64,000 nt of DNA from Shewanella sp. CG12_big_fil_rev_8_21_14_0_65_47_15 (lineage in GTDB: Bacteria; Pseudomonadota; Gammaproteobacteria; Enterobacterales; Shewanellaceae), in assembly GCF_002783505.1 (NCBI RefSeq), contig NZ_PFGL01000022.1, forward strand, positions 1-64,000. The letters run 5' to 3'. The notes beneath the pieces are model-generated. The model ran no database searches and was not told where the DNA came from. It was given only the letters and a program-made list of their open reading frames with translations. The translations under genes and the position numbers were made by a program. Shown piece after piece: positions 35,023-45,431 of this stretch. Positions within the stretch are counted from its first letter, which is position 1. Each line of letters opens with the position of its first letter.

Positions 35023-35406
35023 GTGAGAAAAAAACGGTTATTTTTGCAATCCTTAAGCATGCCTGTGATTTTGTAAAGAGAAAATATGCATAAAAACGCA
35101 AGGGTGCCGTGCGGTATAAATCAAGATATCTATTGTAATAGCCTTTTAATTAAGATTAGCAAGACAGCATAAGATATTTTATGCAAATAACATCATTAAA
35201 ATAATGCTGACAATATTTATTTTCATAATTTAGACAAAGATACTTAAGTATTGTTGAGTCAATTTAATATTAATAAAATAAGTTAAATTTAAGACCTGAT
35301 TATTAAAAAGTAAGACATAGGTCATGATTTTATTTATAACTCACATATAAACTCCACTCCGTAATAAAAACCTAACTATTTTCTCTAAGTCATAATGGAG
35401 TCGTAT
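35023..35406 (+). other. AT-rich region upstream of the speFL leader
   Basis: Very AT-rich, with no coding potential, between the DUF1232 remnant and the leader ORF. The promoter of the speFL-speF unit should lie here. TATAAA-like hexamers are seen near 35345-35356, but AT content makes single boxes untrustworthy. Confidence 0.5.
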
Positions 35407-35511
35407 ATGAAGAGGAAATCTAAAATCATGGCGCATATTAGGCGCACGCGGCATATAATGATGCCAAGCCAACGTGACTATTTCGATCACGCCTTTATCT
35501 TCCTCCGCTAA
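35407..35511 (+). CDS. speFL: SpeFL ornithine-sensing leader peptide
   Basis: A 34-codon ORF ending in TAA at 35509-35511, with AATGGAG six bases before the ATG. The peptide has HIRRTRHIM at residues 10-18, aligned position for position with HIRRTTHIM of E. coli SpeFL, then FD at 26-27 and a final Arg34 as in SpeFL. Its length is also identical. In E. coli the nascent SpeFL chain captures free ornithine in the ribosome tunnel, stalls at its end, and blocks Rho-dependent termination so that speF-potE is transcribed. Here it lies 310 bp upstream of speF on the same strand. Identity is strong; mechanism is transferred from the family. Confidence 0.88.
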   Translation: MKRKSKIMAHIRRTRHIMMPSQRDYFDHAFIFLR

Positions 35512-35820
35512 TCCTGCGTAGGTAGTAGACCAACTAACAGGTAAAAAGTGGTATTACCCTTATAGACTTACACACTTATTTTACTGCTTATTAAGGTTTA
35601 TTGTCTCGCCCCCAATCAAAGCATTCTTTTGTTAGTGCAGTAAAGTTGCGGCTAAGTCATTCACTTGGAATAAATTTATCTCTTTTATTCTAAAGCGACT
35701 GGTTACCTCATCATCTCTGCATACGGAATAGCCATATCTAAATTAATGCCATTAATATTTTTTAATTAGGTATAGGCACTGTTGTATCCAAAGCTTTTTA
35801 AAGTAAAAGGGAAATTAACG
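35512..35820 (+). promoter_or_regulatory. Leader between speFL and speF, candidate Rho-termination region
   Basis: A 309-bp untranslated stretch between the leader peptide and speF. In E. coli the equivalent region has a Rho loading site that is blocked when a ribosome stalls on speFL. I see a weak GGTAA/TTACC hairpin about 40 bases after the leader stop, and C-rich stretches such as CTCGCCCCC. No strong T-tract terminator is present, which fits Rho dependence. Inferred. Confidence 0.5.
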
Positions 35821-37983
35821 ATGAAATCATTAAAAGTTGCCGCCAGCTTATCTGTTAGATCTTGTTTTGATATCGACAGAGAAGTGGTCAATGTATTAAC
35901 CACAGATTTTTGCGATGTGGGAGCGGCTGTAGTCTCAGTTGATGATGTTAAGAATGGTATTGTTGAAAAGATTAAAAACACCGGATTAAAACTGCCGATT
36001 TTCGTTTCAGTTTGCTGTGAAGAAACCTTCCCAGATGATGTTTGTTCATCGATTACAGGGGTATTTGAACTCTGCGGTGATAATACCGATTTCTATGGTA
36101 AACAGGTAGAAACCGCAGCTCAAAAATATGAGCAAGCGTTATTGCCGCCTTTCTTTGGCACACTGAAAAAATACGTGGAAATGGGTAACTCCACCTTTGC
36201 CTGTCCTGGTCATCAGGGCGGTCAATTCTTCCGTAAACATCCCGTAGGTCGCCAATTTTTCGACTTCTTCGGCGAAACGATTTTCCGTGCAGATATGTGT
36301 AATGCCGACGTGAAATTAGGAGATTTACTGATCCATGAAGGCGCTCCACTCGATGCGCAAAAATACGCCGCCAAAGTCTTTAATGCCGATAAAACCTACT
36401 TCGTACTCAACGGCACTTCATCATCAAATAAAGTGGCCACTAATGCGCTATTAGCGAAAGGCGATTTAGTCCTATTCGACCGCAATAACCACAAATCCAA
36501 CCACCACGGCGCGTTAATTCAAGCGGGTGCAACACCAATTTATTTAGAAACCGCCCGTAACCCCTTCGGCTTTATTGGCGGTATCGACGCCCACTGCTTC
36601 CAAGAATCCTATTTACGGGAACAGATCCGTGCCGTTGCGCCAGAACGTGCCGATGAAAAACGTCCGTTCCGTTTAGCGATTATCCAACTGGGCACCTACG
36701 ACGGCACTATCTACAATGCTCGCCAAGTAGTTGATCGTATTGGTCATCTATGTGATTACATTCTGTTTGATTCGGCTTGGGTTGGCTATGAGCAGTTTAT
36801 TCCCATGATGAATGACTGCTCGCCACTCTTACTCGAACTAACCGCCGAAGATCCCGGCATTATCGTGACTCAGTCGGTACATAAACAGCAGGCAGGCTTC
36901 TCACAAACCTCACAAATCCATAAAAAAGATAAGCATATCAATGGCCAAGCCAGATATTGCAACCATAAACGTTTCAACAACGCCTTTATGATGCATGCAT
37001 CCACCAGCCCCTTCTATCCGCTGTTTGCCGCCTTAGATGTGAACGCGAAAATGCACGAAGGCGCGAGCGGTCGTTACCTGTGGCGTGAAGCGGTAAAAGC
37101 GGGTATTGAAGCTCGAAAGTTACTGCTCAAAAAATGTAAATATATCAAACCATTCGTGCCAACTATGATAGATGGTCGCCTATGGCAAGATTATGAAACT
37201 GAACAAATGGCCGATGACTTACGTTTCTTCGAATTTGAACCCGGCCAAAAATGGCACTCCTTCGAAGGTTATGAAAAAGGCCAATATTTCGTCGACCCTT
37301 GTAAGTTCCTATTAACTACGCCGGGTATCGATGCGCAAACCGGCAAATATACTGAGTTTGGTATTCCAGCAACTATTTTGGCTAACTTCTTACGTGAAAA
37401 TAATATTATCCCCGAGAAGTGCGACTTAAATTCGATTTTATTCCTGATGACGCCAGCGGAAGATATGGCAAAGATGCAACACTTAGTGTCGCAAATATCT
37501 CGCTTCGAGAAATTAGTCGATGAGGATGCTCCACTAGCGGAAGTCTTACCTAATGTCTATAACGCCAATAAAGCCCGTTATAAAGACTACACCATTCGTC
37601 AACTCTGCCAAGAAATGCATAACCTTTATGTCAGCCATGACGTAAAACAGCTGCAAAAAGAAATGTTCCGCCAGGCGCATTTCCCGAGAAAAGTGATGGA
37701 CCCACAGGAAGCGAATCTCGAGTTTATCCGCGGCAAAGCGGAATTAGTTCCATTATCACAAATTGAGGGCAGAATTGCCGCCGAAGGTGCACTGCCCTAT
37801 CCACCTGGGGTGTTATGTATGGTACCAGGGGAAATATGGGGTGGCGCGGTGCAGCGTTATTTCTTAGCCCTCGAAGAAGGCATCAACTTATTACCCGGAT
37901 TCTCACCCGAATTACAGGGGGTTTATCTCGAAAATACCCCAGAAGGAAAAATCCAAGCCTTAGGTTATGTATTAGCTAAATAA
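35821..37983 (+). CDS. speF: Inducible ornithine decarboxylase SpeF
   Basis: SpeF decarboxylates ornithine to putrescine with PLP, consuming a proton, and is induced by low pH and ornithine in enterobacteria. From the ATG at 35821 (AAAAGGG nine bases upstream) it is 720 residues, close to E. coli SpeF. The wing domain, the PLP-binding SVHKQQAGFSQTSQ with Lys355, and PACPGHQGG-like TFACPGHQGGQF are present. An upstream frame to 35782 is not needed. It precedes potE by 84 bp. Confidence 0.95.
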   Translation: MKSLKVAASLSVRSCFDIDREVVNVLTTDFCDVGAAVVSVDDVKNGIVEKIKNTGLKLPIFVSVCCEETFPDDVCSSITGVFELCGDNTDFYGKQVETAAQKYEQALLPPFFGTLKKYVEMGNSTFACPGHQGGQFFRKHPVGRQFFDFFGETIFRADMCNADVKLGDLLIHEGAPLDAQKYAAKVFNADKTYFVLNGTSSSNKVATNALLAKGDLVLFDRNNHKSNHHGALIQAGATPIYLETARNPFGFIGGIDAHCFQESYLREQIRAVAPERADEKRPFRLAIIQLGTYDGTIYNARQVVDRIGHLCDYILFDSAWVGYEQFIPMMNDCSPLLLELTAEDPGIIVTQSVHKQQAGFSQTSQIHKKDKHINGQARYCNHKRFNNAFMMHASTSPFYPLFAALDVNAKMHEGASGRYLWREAVKAGIEARKLLLKKCKYIKPFVPTMIDGRLWQDYETEQMADDLRFFEFEPGQKWHSFEGYEKGQYFVDPCKFLLTTPGIDAQTGKYTEFGIPATILANFLRENNIIPEKCDLNSILFLMTPAEDMAKMQHLVSQISRFEKLVDEDAPLAEVLPNVYNANKARYKDYTIRQLCQEMHNLYVSHDVKQLQKEMFRQAHFPRKVMDPQEANLEFIRGKAELVPLSQIEGRIAAEGALPYPPGVLCMVPGEIWGGAVQRYFLALEEGINLLPGFSPELQGVYLENTPEGKIQALGYVLAK

Positions 37984-38067
37984 CGAATATTGGCTGCGGC
38001 GTTAAATAACCCCGCGCTGCGGCCAGTTTCACACTTTATTATAAGTCACATAAATTAGGTCGTTATT

Positions 38068-39387
38068 ATGAGTAAATCAGAGAATAAAATTGGTGTCGTC
38101 CAATTAACGATTATCACTATAGTCAATATGATGGGTTCGGGCATTATCATGTTGCCCACTCAGTTAGCCCAAGTGGGCACTATTTCGATTTTATCTTGGC
38201 TGGTCACTGCCGCAGGTTCTACTGCGCTGGCCTTTGCCTTTGCTAAATGCGGTATGTTCAGTAAAAAATCCGGTGGTATGGGTGGTTATGCCGAGTATGC
38301 CTTTGGCCGCAGCGGCAACTTTATGGCCAACTATACCTATGCGGTTTCGCTGCTCATCGCCAACGTGGCCATTGCCATCTCGGCAGTGGGTTACGCCGCC
38401 GTATTGCTCGAAGTCAACTTAAGCCCGATGGCGATTTGTCTTGCCACCATTGGTGTACTTTGGTTGGCGACTGTCGCCAACTTTGGCGGAGCCCGCATTA
38501 CGGGTCGTGTCAGTAGCGTGACTGTGTGGGGAATTATTCTGCCCGTCATAGGTGTATCTTTGATTGGTTGGTTCTGGTTTGATATCGACCTCTACAAAGG
38601 CGCATGGAACCCGCATGAACTGCCCTTTTTCAAAGCCTTAGGCGGTTCAATCGCGATGACCTTATGGGCATTCCTCGGCTTAGAATCGGCTTGTGCTAAC
38701 TCAGAAACAGTTGATAACCCAGAGAAAAATGTCCCTATCGCCGTCATGGGCGGCACCTTAGGCGCGGCGCTTATCTACATTGTTTCGACTAACGTAATTG
38801 CCGGTATTGTCCCCAATGCCGATCTTGCCAGCTCGAACGCACCCTTCGGTTTAGCCTTTGCGCAAATGTTTAACCCTGTAGTCGGTAAGATCGTGATGGC
38901 CTGCGCCATTATCTCCTGTACCGGTTCGCTGCTCGGCTGGCAGTTCACCATTGCCCAAGTATTTAAAGCCTCGGCCGATGAAGGTTTCTTCCCGAAAATC
39001 TTCTCTAAGGTCAGCAAGGCCGATGCGCCAATTTGGGGTATGACTATTATCGTCTCAATCCAGACTGTGCTGTCACTGATGACCATTAGCCCCTCGTTAA
39101 GCAAACAGTTTGAAGCCTTAGTCAATCTCGCAGTTGTGACTAACATTGTGCCCTATATTCTGTCGATGGCCGCCCTTGGGGTGATGCAAAAGCAACTAAA
39201 AGTTCCAGCAAATAAAGCCCGCGTCGCAAACGTGATCGCCGTGATTGGCGCCCTATATAGCTTCTACGCCCTTTATAGTTCAGGTGAAACGGCGGTGATG
39301 TTAGGTGCAATATCCACCTTCTTCGGCTGGACAATTTACGGGGTGATCTCCAATAAAACCCCAACCGCCAAGATCACCACGGCGTGA
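38068..39387 (+). CDS. potE: Putrescine-ornithine antiporter PotE
   Basis: PotE brings in ornithine in exchange for the putrescine made by SpeF. The 439-residue protein has about twelve membrane segments of the APC superfamily. The N-terminal NMMGSGIIMLPTQL motif and LGLESACANSETVDNPEKNVP are characteristic of the PotE/CadB group. It is directly after speF on the same strand, as in E. coli. Start ATG is preceded by ATTAGGTCGTT. Confidence 0.94.
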   Translation: MSKSENKIGVVQLTIITIVNMMGSGIIMLPTQLAQVGTISILSWLVTAAGSTALAFAFAKCGMFSKKSGGMGGYAEYAFGRSGNFMANYTYAVSLLIANVAIAISAVGYAAVLLEVNLSPMAICLATIGVLWLATVANFGGARITGRVSSVTVWGIILPVIGVSLIGWFWFDIDLYKGAWNPHELPFFKALGGSIAMTLWAFLGLESACANSETVDNPEKNVPIAVMGGTLGAALIYIVSTNVIAGIVPNADLASSNAPFGLAFAQMFNPVVGKIVMACAIISCTGSLLGWQFTIAQVFKASADEGFFPKIFSKVSKADAPIWGMTIIVSIQTVLSLMTISPSLSKQFEALVNLAVVTNIVPYILSMAALGVMQKQLKVPANKARVANVIAVIGALYSFYALYSSGETAVMLGAISTFFGWTIYGVISNKTPTAKITTA

Positions 39388-39508
39388 GTACAGCTCCCTA
39401 GGGAGTCTCACCCATTCATACATAAGCAACTTAACACCCATCCGTCTTCAGGGATCTTAGGCCACAGCGCCTAAGGTCCCCAGACAAAACTTGCCTAATT
39501 TAGGTGGA

Positions 39509-40666
39509 ATGATGAAAAAAACATGTCTCGCTTTAATGCTACCTATGCTACTGGCAGCCACCAGCGGCCAAGCAGTTGAACTCTACAAAGATTCAAAAAA
39601 CACATTAGATTTAAACGGTTGGTTAGGATTCGCGGCACTAAATGACAGCCACGACACCTCAGTGATCGACGATTCATCCAGAGTACGCTTTAGTTTTGAG
39701 CGCAGCGAAAAACACGGCTGGACCGCCTTTGCCACTACGGAATGGGGCATAAATATGGTCTCCAGCGACGACAGCCTAGTCATGCAAGGCGGTAAACTCG
39801 CCGCCGAAAAAACCGATGATTTCCTCTATAACCGCTTAGGCTATGTCGGTATGTCCCACGATGACTGGGGTAGCCTCAGCTTTGGTAAACAATGGGGCGC
39901 CTACTACGATGTCGCTGGCACCACAGATCTGCCTAACGTCTTCGCCGGTTATAGCGTAGGTGCCTACGCCTTTAGCGATGGGGGTTTAACGGGTACAGGC
40001 CGTGCCGATTCCGCCTTTATTTACCGTAATAGTCTTGGCCCAGTGCAAATTGCCCTGCAATACGCCGCCAAAACCAATGGCGAGGTCACCTTGAAAAACG
40101 ATGACGGCAGCGAAATGGCTAATTCAGAACTCAATTTCGACAGCAGTTACGGTGCCAGCCTGACCTACTCACTCACCGAAAAATTTAAGTTGCTCGCCGG
40201 TTTTAACCGTGGCGATTTTGAAGGCCACCTAGTTAATACCCAAGTTGATGAAACCAATGAGATTGTCGGCATCGGTGCCATGTACGGTGACTATTATCAC
40301 TATGCGGAAAATCGCGAGGCGAGTGGTCTCTATGTCGGCTTTAATGCCCATCAGAGTAAGAACAATGAACTGGTTGGCGGCGATCTCTACGATGCCAAGG
40401 GTGCAGAGCTGATGACGGCCTATCAATTCGATAATGGCTTTGTACCTATGCTGGTGCTCAGCTATCTGGACTTAGACACGGATGCAACTACACCTATCCA
40501 AGGTAATTGGACCCGCCAATTTGCCATGCTGGGCCTGCACTATCGTTACAGCAAGGATACTGTGATGTTCGCCGAAATGAAGCTAGATTTCAGCGACATG
40601 GACGATGCAGCCCAAGAAGCACAGCAAGATAACGGCTTTGCCGTAGGGATTAACTACTTCTTCTAA
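39509..40666 (+). CDS. Gram-negative porin
   Basis: An outer-membrane beta-barrel of about 385 residues with a signal peptide (MKKTCLALML...SGQA). Features are short alternating hydrophobic strands, aromatic girdles, the KQWGAYYDV and YNRLGYVGM blocks typical of general porins, and a terminal Phe (NYFF). The start is ATG 39509 or the next codon; AGGTGG lies just upstream. It sits 121 bp after potE with no intervening terminator of the usual type, so it may be part of the speF transcript. The pore's substrate is not known; a cation or ornithine path is possible. Confidence 0.85.
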   Translation: MMKKTCLALMLPMLLAATSGQAVELYKDSKNTLDLNGWLGFAALNDSHDTSVIDDSSRVRFSFERSEKHGWTAFATTEWGINMVSSDDSLVMQGGKLAAEKTDDFLYNRLGYVGMSHDDWGSLSFGKQWGAYYDVAGTTDLPNVFAGYSVGAYAFSDGGLTGTGRADSAFIYRNSLGPVQIALQYAAKTNGEVTLKNDDGSEMANSELNFDSSYGASLTYSLTEKFKLLAGFNRGDFEGHLVNTQVDETNEIVGIGAMYGDYYHYAENREASGLYVGFNAHQSKNNELVGGDLYDAKGAELMTAYQFDNGFVPMLVLSYLDLDTDATTPIQGNWTRQFAMLGLHYRYSKDTVMFAEMKLDFSDMDDAAQEAQQDNGFAVGINYFF

Positions 40667-40696
40667 GGCTGGGACTAGTTAGATATTGAGGAATAC

Positions 40697-40728
40697 GGCT
40701 CACATTACTCATATCCGTGAGCCTTTTT
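40697..40728 (+). terminator. Terminator 1 after the porin gene
   Basis: GGCTCAC (40697-40703) pairs with GTGAGCC (40717-40723), followed by five T residues. It ends the speF-potE-porin unit. Confidence 0.82.
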
Positions 40729-40812
40729 GAGACTGAGGCGCGGTGCACGTTCCGTCTACAAACGCTCACCACTCTCTCATTGGATGGTCCGCTGGTTTAC
40801 CATCACCTCTAC

Positions 40813-40847
40813 GCCACTCCAAATGGGTTTACTGGAGTGGCTTTTTT
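40813..40847 (+). terminator. Terminator 2 after the porin gene
   Basis: GCCACTCCA (40813-40821) pairs with TGGAGTGGC (40833-40841), followed by six T residues. It is a second, stronger terminator, just before the convergent ygiQ gene. Confidence 0.85.
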
Positions 40848-40872
40848 ACGCTCGCAGTAACCATCTCGCCCG

Positions 40873-43260
40873 TTACTTGGCTGGCTGACGTCCCGATGAA
40901 GCCTTACCACCCCGAGCCTTATCAGCTCGAGATTGTGCGCCGCCCTTAGCTTGACCGGCTCCCGCCTTAGCACTTGGCTGGCCGAATGGCGCCTTGGCCC
41001 CAGGACGGCTCGACTTAGGCGAATTTGGTTTGGCGGATGTGGGCTTGCCCCCTTTAGCGCCAACCTTTGACTCGGTATTACCCTGCCCTTGGGCTGCACC
41101 TTTCGCCGCACCTTTAGACTTGCCATCGCCCTTACGTTCATCGAACTGATTACCCGAGAAGCGTGTCAGGGCTTTTTGCCCTTGGTTAGCATCCTTCATC
41201 CATTTTGGTCCGCGCTCATTACGTCCTTCCGGCGGTACCAGATGATTCGGGCTATTACCGATCAAGTCTTCACGCCCCATGGCAATCAAGCCTTCACGGA
41301 TAATAGGCCAACCGGCTGGGTCATGGTAACGCAGCAGCGCCTTATGCAGGCGGCGTTGGCGGCCCTTCTTCGGCACAGGCACGACTTCGCTGGTGTGCTT
41401 GACGTTTTTCAGCGAGTTTAACTCGGTATGATAAATGGTCGTCGCATTTGCCATCGGTGAGGGATAGAAGTTTTGCACTTGGTCGAGCTTGAACTTACGC
41501 TCCTTCAACCACAGGGCGAGGTTCAACATATCCTCGTCGGTCGTGCCCGGGTGCGCCGAAATAAAGTAAGGGATCAGGAACTGCTCTTTACCCGCTTCCT
41601 TGGAAAACTTATCGAATAGCTCTTTAAACTTATCGTAGGCGCCCATGCCGGGTTTCATCATCTTGCTGAGCGGCCCTTCCTCGGTATGCTCGGGGGCGAT
41701 TTTTAAATAGCCGCCCACATGATGTTGCACTAACTCTTTGACATAGGCGGGATCTTCGATCGCCAAGTCGTAACGCACACCCGAGGCGATCAAAATTTTC
41801 TTAATGCCAGGCACGGCGCGGGCGGCGCGGTACAAGTCGATCGTGTGTTTATGATCTGTGCCTAAGTGGCCGCAAATCGAGGGGAACACGCAGGATAAAC
41901 GGCGACAGGTTTTCTCCGCTTTCTCGCTAGTACAGCCGAGGCGATACATGTTGGCAGTGGGGCCGCCTAAATCGGAAATCACTCCAGTAAAGCCAGGCAC
42001 TTTATCCTGAATATCTTTGATTTCTTTGATAATAGATTCTTGCGAACGGCTCTGAATAATCCGTCCTTCGTGTTCGGTAATCGAGCAGAATGAACAACCG
42101 CCAAAACAGCCGCGCATAATGTTGATCGAGGTTTTGATCATGTCATAGGCAGGGATTTTTTCCTTGCCATAGATAGGATGTGGTACACGCTGATAGGGTA
42201 AATCGAATACCGCATCCATCTCATCGGTATTGAGCGGCCAAGCGGGTGGATTGACCCATACACCACGGTCACCATGGGGCTGGAATAGCGCGCGGGCGCA
42301 GCCGGGGTTTTGCTCTTGATGCAAAATCCGTGAGGCATGGGCGTATAAGTATTTGTCCTCAGAGACCTTTTCAAAGGCTGGCAAAAGCACATAGGTTTTA
42401 TCCCATGGCTTAGGTCGTGCAGGCTGCACGCTGATAGGTTTTGGCGCCTCGTTATCGAAGATCTTCACATCCGAAGGGCCAGATAAATTGGCACAACCGA
42501 CATCGTCGGCACCATAGGGATTCGGGATAGGATCAATTTTATGTAACTGATCGATCTTGCGGGAATCCATGCCGCGCCATTCGGGCATAGGTTCGCGGCG
42601 AATAACCGCGGTACCTCGCACATCGTGCAGATCGTTAATCGACTCACCCGCCGCTAAACGGCGCGCCACTTCGGCCAGTGGGCGCTCGGCATTGCCGTAC
42701 ATCAAAATGTCGGCCTTGGCATCGAAAATCACGCTGCGACGCACTTTGTCCGACCAATAATCATAGTGAGCAATACGGCGCAGACTCGCCTCTATGCCAC
42801 CGATAACCACGGGCACATCTTTAAAGGCTTCTTTACAACGCTGGGTATACACAGTGACCGCGCGGTCGGGGCGCTTACCGCCCACATCACCCGGAGTATA
42901 AGCATCATCACTGCGGATCCGGCGATCGGCGGTGTAGCGGTTGATCATCGAATCCATATTGCCGGCGGTGACACCAAAAAACAGATTCGGGCGACCTAGT
43001 TGCATAAAGGCATCTTTGCTCGACCAATCGGGCTGGGAAATAATTCCCACGCGATAACCCTGGGCCTCTAGCATACGGCCGATGACCGCCATACCAAAGC
43101 TGGGGTGATCCACATAAGCGTCACCTGTGACAATAATAATGTCGCAGCTATCCCAGCCGAGCTTATCCATCTCCCTGCGGGACATAGGTAAGAAAGGCGC
43201 AGTGCCATAGCACTCTGCCCAATATTTGGGATGACTAAACAGTGTGGATTCAACTTGCAT
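40873..43260 (-). CDS. YgiQ family radical SAM protein
   Basis: A 795-residue protein. It has an N-terminal B12-binding-like domain, then a radical SAM core with the iron-sulfur cluster motif CxxxCxxC as CFGGCSFC (C385, C389, C392), followed by a conserved C-terminal domain. The last 95 or so residues are low-complexity and basic (rich in Lys, Gly, Ala, Ser and Pro). The family is widespread but its reaction is not established. Comparatively long because of this tail. ATG start has weak ribosome site support. It is convergent with the porin gene. Confidence 0.9.
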   Translation of the reverse strand: MQVESTLFSHPKYWAECYGTAPFLPMSRREMDKLGWDSCDIIIVTGDAYVDHPSFGMAVIGRMLEAQGYRVGIISQPDWSSKDAFMQLGRPNLFFGVTAGNMDSMINRYTADRRIRSDDAYTPGDVGGKRPDRAVTVYTQRCKEAFKDVPVVIGGIEASLRRIAHYDYWSDKVRRSVIFDAKADILMYGNAERPLAEVARRLAAGESINDLHDVRGTAVIRREPMPEWRGMDSRKIDQLHKIDPIPNPYGADDVGCANLSGPSDVKIFDNEAPKPISVQPARPKPWDKTYVLLPAFEKVSEDKYLYAHASRILHQEQNPGCARALFQPHGDRGVWVNPPAWPLNTDEMDAVFDLPYQRVPHPIYGKEKIPAYDMIKTSINIMRGCFGGCSFCSITEHEGRIIQSRSQESIIKEIKDIQDKVPGFTGVISDLGGPTANMYRLGCTSEKAEKTCRRLSCVFPSICGHLGTDHKHTIDLYRAARAVPGIKKILIASGVRYDLAIEDPAYVKELVQHHVGGYLKIAPEHTEEGPLSKMMKPGMGAYDKFKELFDKFSKEAGKEQFLIPYFISAHPGTTDEDMLNLALWLKERKFKLDQVQNFYPSPMANATTIYHTELNSLKNVKHTSEVVPVPKKGRQRRLHKALLRYHDPAGWPIIREGLIAMGREDLIGNSPNHLVPPEGRNERGPKWMKDANQGQKALTRFSGNQFDERKGDGKSKGAAKGAAQGQGNTESKVGAKGGKPTSAKPNSPKSSRPGAKAPFGQPSAKAGAGQAKGGAQSRADKARGGKASSGRQPAK

Positions 43261-43367
43261 CGATTTTGACCCGAAAGCGTAATGTCAAACAAAGGCACAG
43301 CGAAAAAAACGCCGCGCCTATTTAGGGACGCGGAGTATAGCAGGCAAAAGTGGTTAAGTGCGATTAA

Positions 43368-43391
43368 AAAAACACCAATCAAGGTGTTTTT
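43368..43391 (-). terminator. Terminator of the MAPEG-family gene
   Basis: AAAAACACC (43368-43376) pairs with GGTGTTTTT (43383-43391) across six bases. On the minus strand it runs into T residues. It lies 82 bp after the MAPEG gene. Confidence 0.78.
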
Positions 43392-43472
43392 CAGGGTATT
43401 TCCGCCTAGGCAGCAATACCCTTAAATCGGCTATGGATATGGCTTAGGGGCGAGGGAGCTATGCCATGGCGC

Positions 43473-43871
43473 CTATAGGCTCTGTGCAAAATGCACTAGG
43501 TTCACCAAAGCCAGCGCAATGATCACGACCCAGGTCAGTAACACTCCCCAGAAACGACCAAAATGATAACCGCCCTTGCCTTGAGTAAGGCCAATAGCAT
43601 GGAGTAACCGCGCCACAATCCACACAGTACCAAAACAGTGCAAATAGAATGCGGCTAAACCCCCCATTTCCGCGAGCATCATTAGGATCAATGCGATAGG
43701 TGCATTTTCAATCAAATTAGCATGGACACGCCCCGCCAACACTAGAACGCTATTGCCGCCATCACCCAAACCAATTTTTTGGCTTCGTCTTAATTTCACC
43801 ACCCGATAGGCCAAAGCAACTATCAATAAACCCGTCAAGCTGGCGTACAAACCAGTAACCATCAAAGGCAT
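43473..43871 (-). CDS. MAPEG family membrane protein
   Basis: A 132-residue inner-membrane protein with four hydrophobic helices, as in MAPEG (eicosanoid and glutathione metabolism) proteins such as E. coli YecN. The helix-loop block GGNSVLVLAGRVHANLIENAPIALI is the family signature. I chose ATG 43871 (MPLMVTGLYA), preceded by GAGGAAA, over the frame opening at 43955. The function of bacterial members is mostly unknown; glutathione transferase activity is possible. Confidence 0.85.
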   Translation of the reverse strand: MPLMVTGLYASLTGLLIVALAYRVVKLRRSQKIGLGDGGNSVLVLAGRVHANLIENAPIALILMMLAEMGGLAAFYLHCFGTVWIVARLLHAIGLTQGKGGYHFGRFWGVLLTWVVIIALALVNLVHFAQSL

Positions 43872-44029
43872 GTTCCATTTCCTCGTCGAAAAAAATCGAC
43901 TATAGCCCGAACCGCAAAATTTCAGCAATTTATTTGTATTAAGGTTAAAAGCCATTAACCTTTTAGCGACAAGATAGGTTAATATGCGCCCGTGCTCCCT
44001 AACAACTTTAGAAACAGTGAATACCCCGA

Positions 44030-45250
44030 TTGGATAACGAAGAGTTTATCGAAAAGCGTAAATTTATCATAAAGCTAGGTAAGGCTTTACATAAATTTGG
44101 CACACCCGCTTACCGCCTTGAGACCCATCTACAAACCGTAGCGCGCACCTTAGGTATCGAAGGGTATTTTCTGATCTCGCCAACGTCGATGACCTTTGTA
44201 TTACAGCACGATACAGATCAAGAATATAACCATGTGGCTAGGGTTAAACCCGGCGAACTCGATTTAGGCTCACTCGCCCGCACCGATGAGTTAGTCGATG
44301 AACTCACCTCGGGCAAACGCACCCTAGCCGAAGCCTTAGACAGGCTCGAAGAAATCGCCAATAAGCCCAACCCCTATGGCCCAGCATTAACCTGTTTTTC
44401 CTTTGGCACCTCGGCAGCGGCCTTCGCCATGTTGATGGGCACAGGTTGGAACGATGTGTTTTGGTCGGGCCTATTGGGCCTGCTCGTTTACGGCTTTGTT
44501 TACCGTGCCGAACGTTCGGCCCGCATGACCGAAGTGCTTGAGCCCTTTGCCACTATCACCTGTGCCATTGCCGCCTGCGCCATTGCCCGCATCGACCCTA
44601 ATATCAATATTCCCGTGGTGATCCTCTCCTCGATCATCATCTTTATTCCCGGTTTAGCCTTAACCTTAGGCCTAGCAGAACTGGCCGCACGGGATTTAAT
44701 CTCGGGCACGGCGCGGATTATGGATGCTAGTATGCTGTTGTTTAAGCTGTACTTTGGTGCTGTATTGGGAATGGCAATTGGTAAAGCCTTCTTTGGCGAA
44801 GCCATTCATATCGAGCCTGAGGGGTTGCCCCGCTGGGCAATTTGGTCGGCGGTGCCCATTTTATCCATGGCACTGGTATTTATCTTCAAGGCTCGCATGC
44901 AGGATTCCCCTTGGGGTGTGCTCGCGGGGATTGTCGCCTTTTTCTCCGCCATGCTGGGCGGGCATTTTTTTGGTGACTCTGTGGGGATTTTCTTTGGCGC
45001 CCTCGCGGTGGGGATTTACTCTAATCTATTCGCCCGTTGGATGAAGGCACCCGCCTCTATCGCCCTGCTGCAGGGGATAGTTATCTTAGTGCCCGGCAGC
45101 AAAACCTATATCGGTCTCAATGCGCTTATTTCGGGCGAGACTATGCTCAACCAATCCCATATTGGCTCGCAGATTTTTTTAATCTTTATGTCGCTGGTCG
45201 CTGGGCTTATCTTCGCTAACGTAGTCGTCCCTCCCAGACGAACATTATAG
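44030..45250 (+). CDS. ThrE-type threonine/serine exporter family protein
   Basis: A 406-residue protein with a cytosolic N-terminal domain (about 1-115; ThrE family, older name DUF1212) and about ten membrane segments in two groups. The family ThrE exports threonine and serine in Corynebacterium, and bacterial homologues may be fused or split into two genes; this one is fused. The start is TTG (MDNEEFIEKR) with no clear ribosome site, so translation may be weak. An in-frame GTG was not found. Confidence 0.85.
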   Translation: MDNEEFIEKRKFIIKLGKALHKFGTPAYRLETHLQTVARTLGIEGYFLISPTSMTFVLQHDTDQEYNHVARVKPGELDLGSLARTDELVDELTSGKRTLAEALDRLEEIANKPNPYGPALTCFSFGTSAAAFAMLMGTGWNDVFWSGLLGLLVYGFVYRAERSARMTEVLEPFATITCAIAACAIARIDPNINIPVVILSSIIIFIPGLALTLGLAELAARDLISGTARIMDASMLLFKLYFGAVLGMAIGKAFFGEAIHIEPEGLPRWAIWSAVPILSMALVFIFKARMQDSPWGVLAGIVAFFSAMLGGHFFGDSVGIFFGALAVGIYSNLFARWMKAPASIALLQGIVILVPGSKTYIGLNALISGETMLNQSHIGSQIFLIFMSLVAGLIFANVVVPPRRTL

Positions 45251-45431
45251 AATAATATGATCCTGGCTGGAGCCCATGCCCAGCCTCATTCTTAAGTTAA
45301 CCTTAAGTAAAATCATCATCTTATTAAAATGTTTCCTTGACTAATTGCCACTTCCTGTGTGTTATTAAATTGTGAATTGCAGAGTGAGTACCATACCGCT
45401 GCAGTCGTCAATTCCATGGGAGTGAGCTTTT

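Noticed and set aside
39394-39408. GCTCCCTAGGGAGT palindrome between potE and the porin gene
   Set aside because: No T-run and a short stem; not convincing as a terminator.
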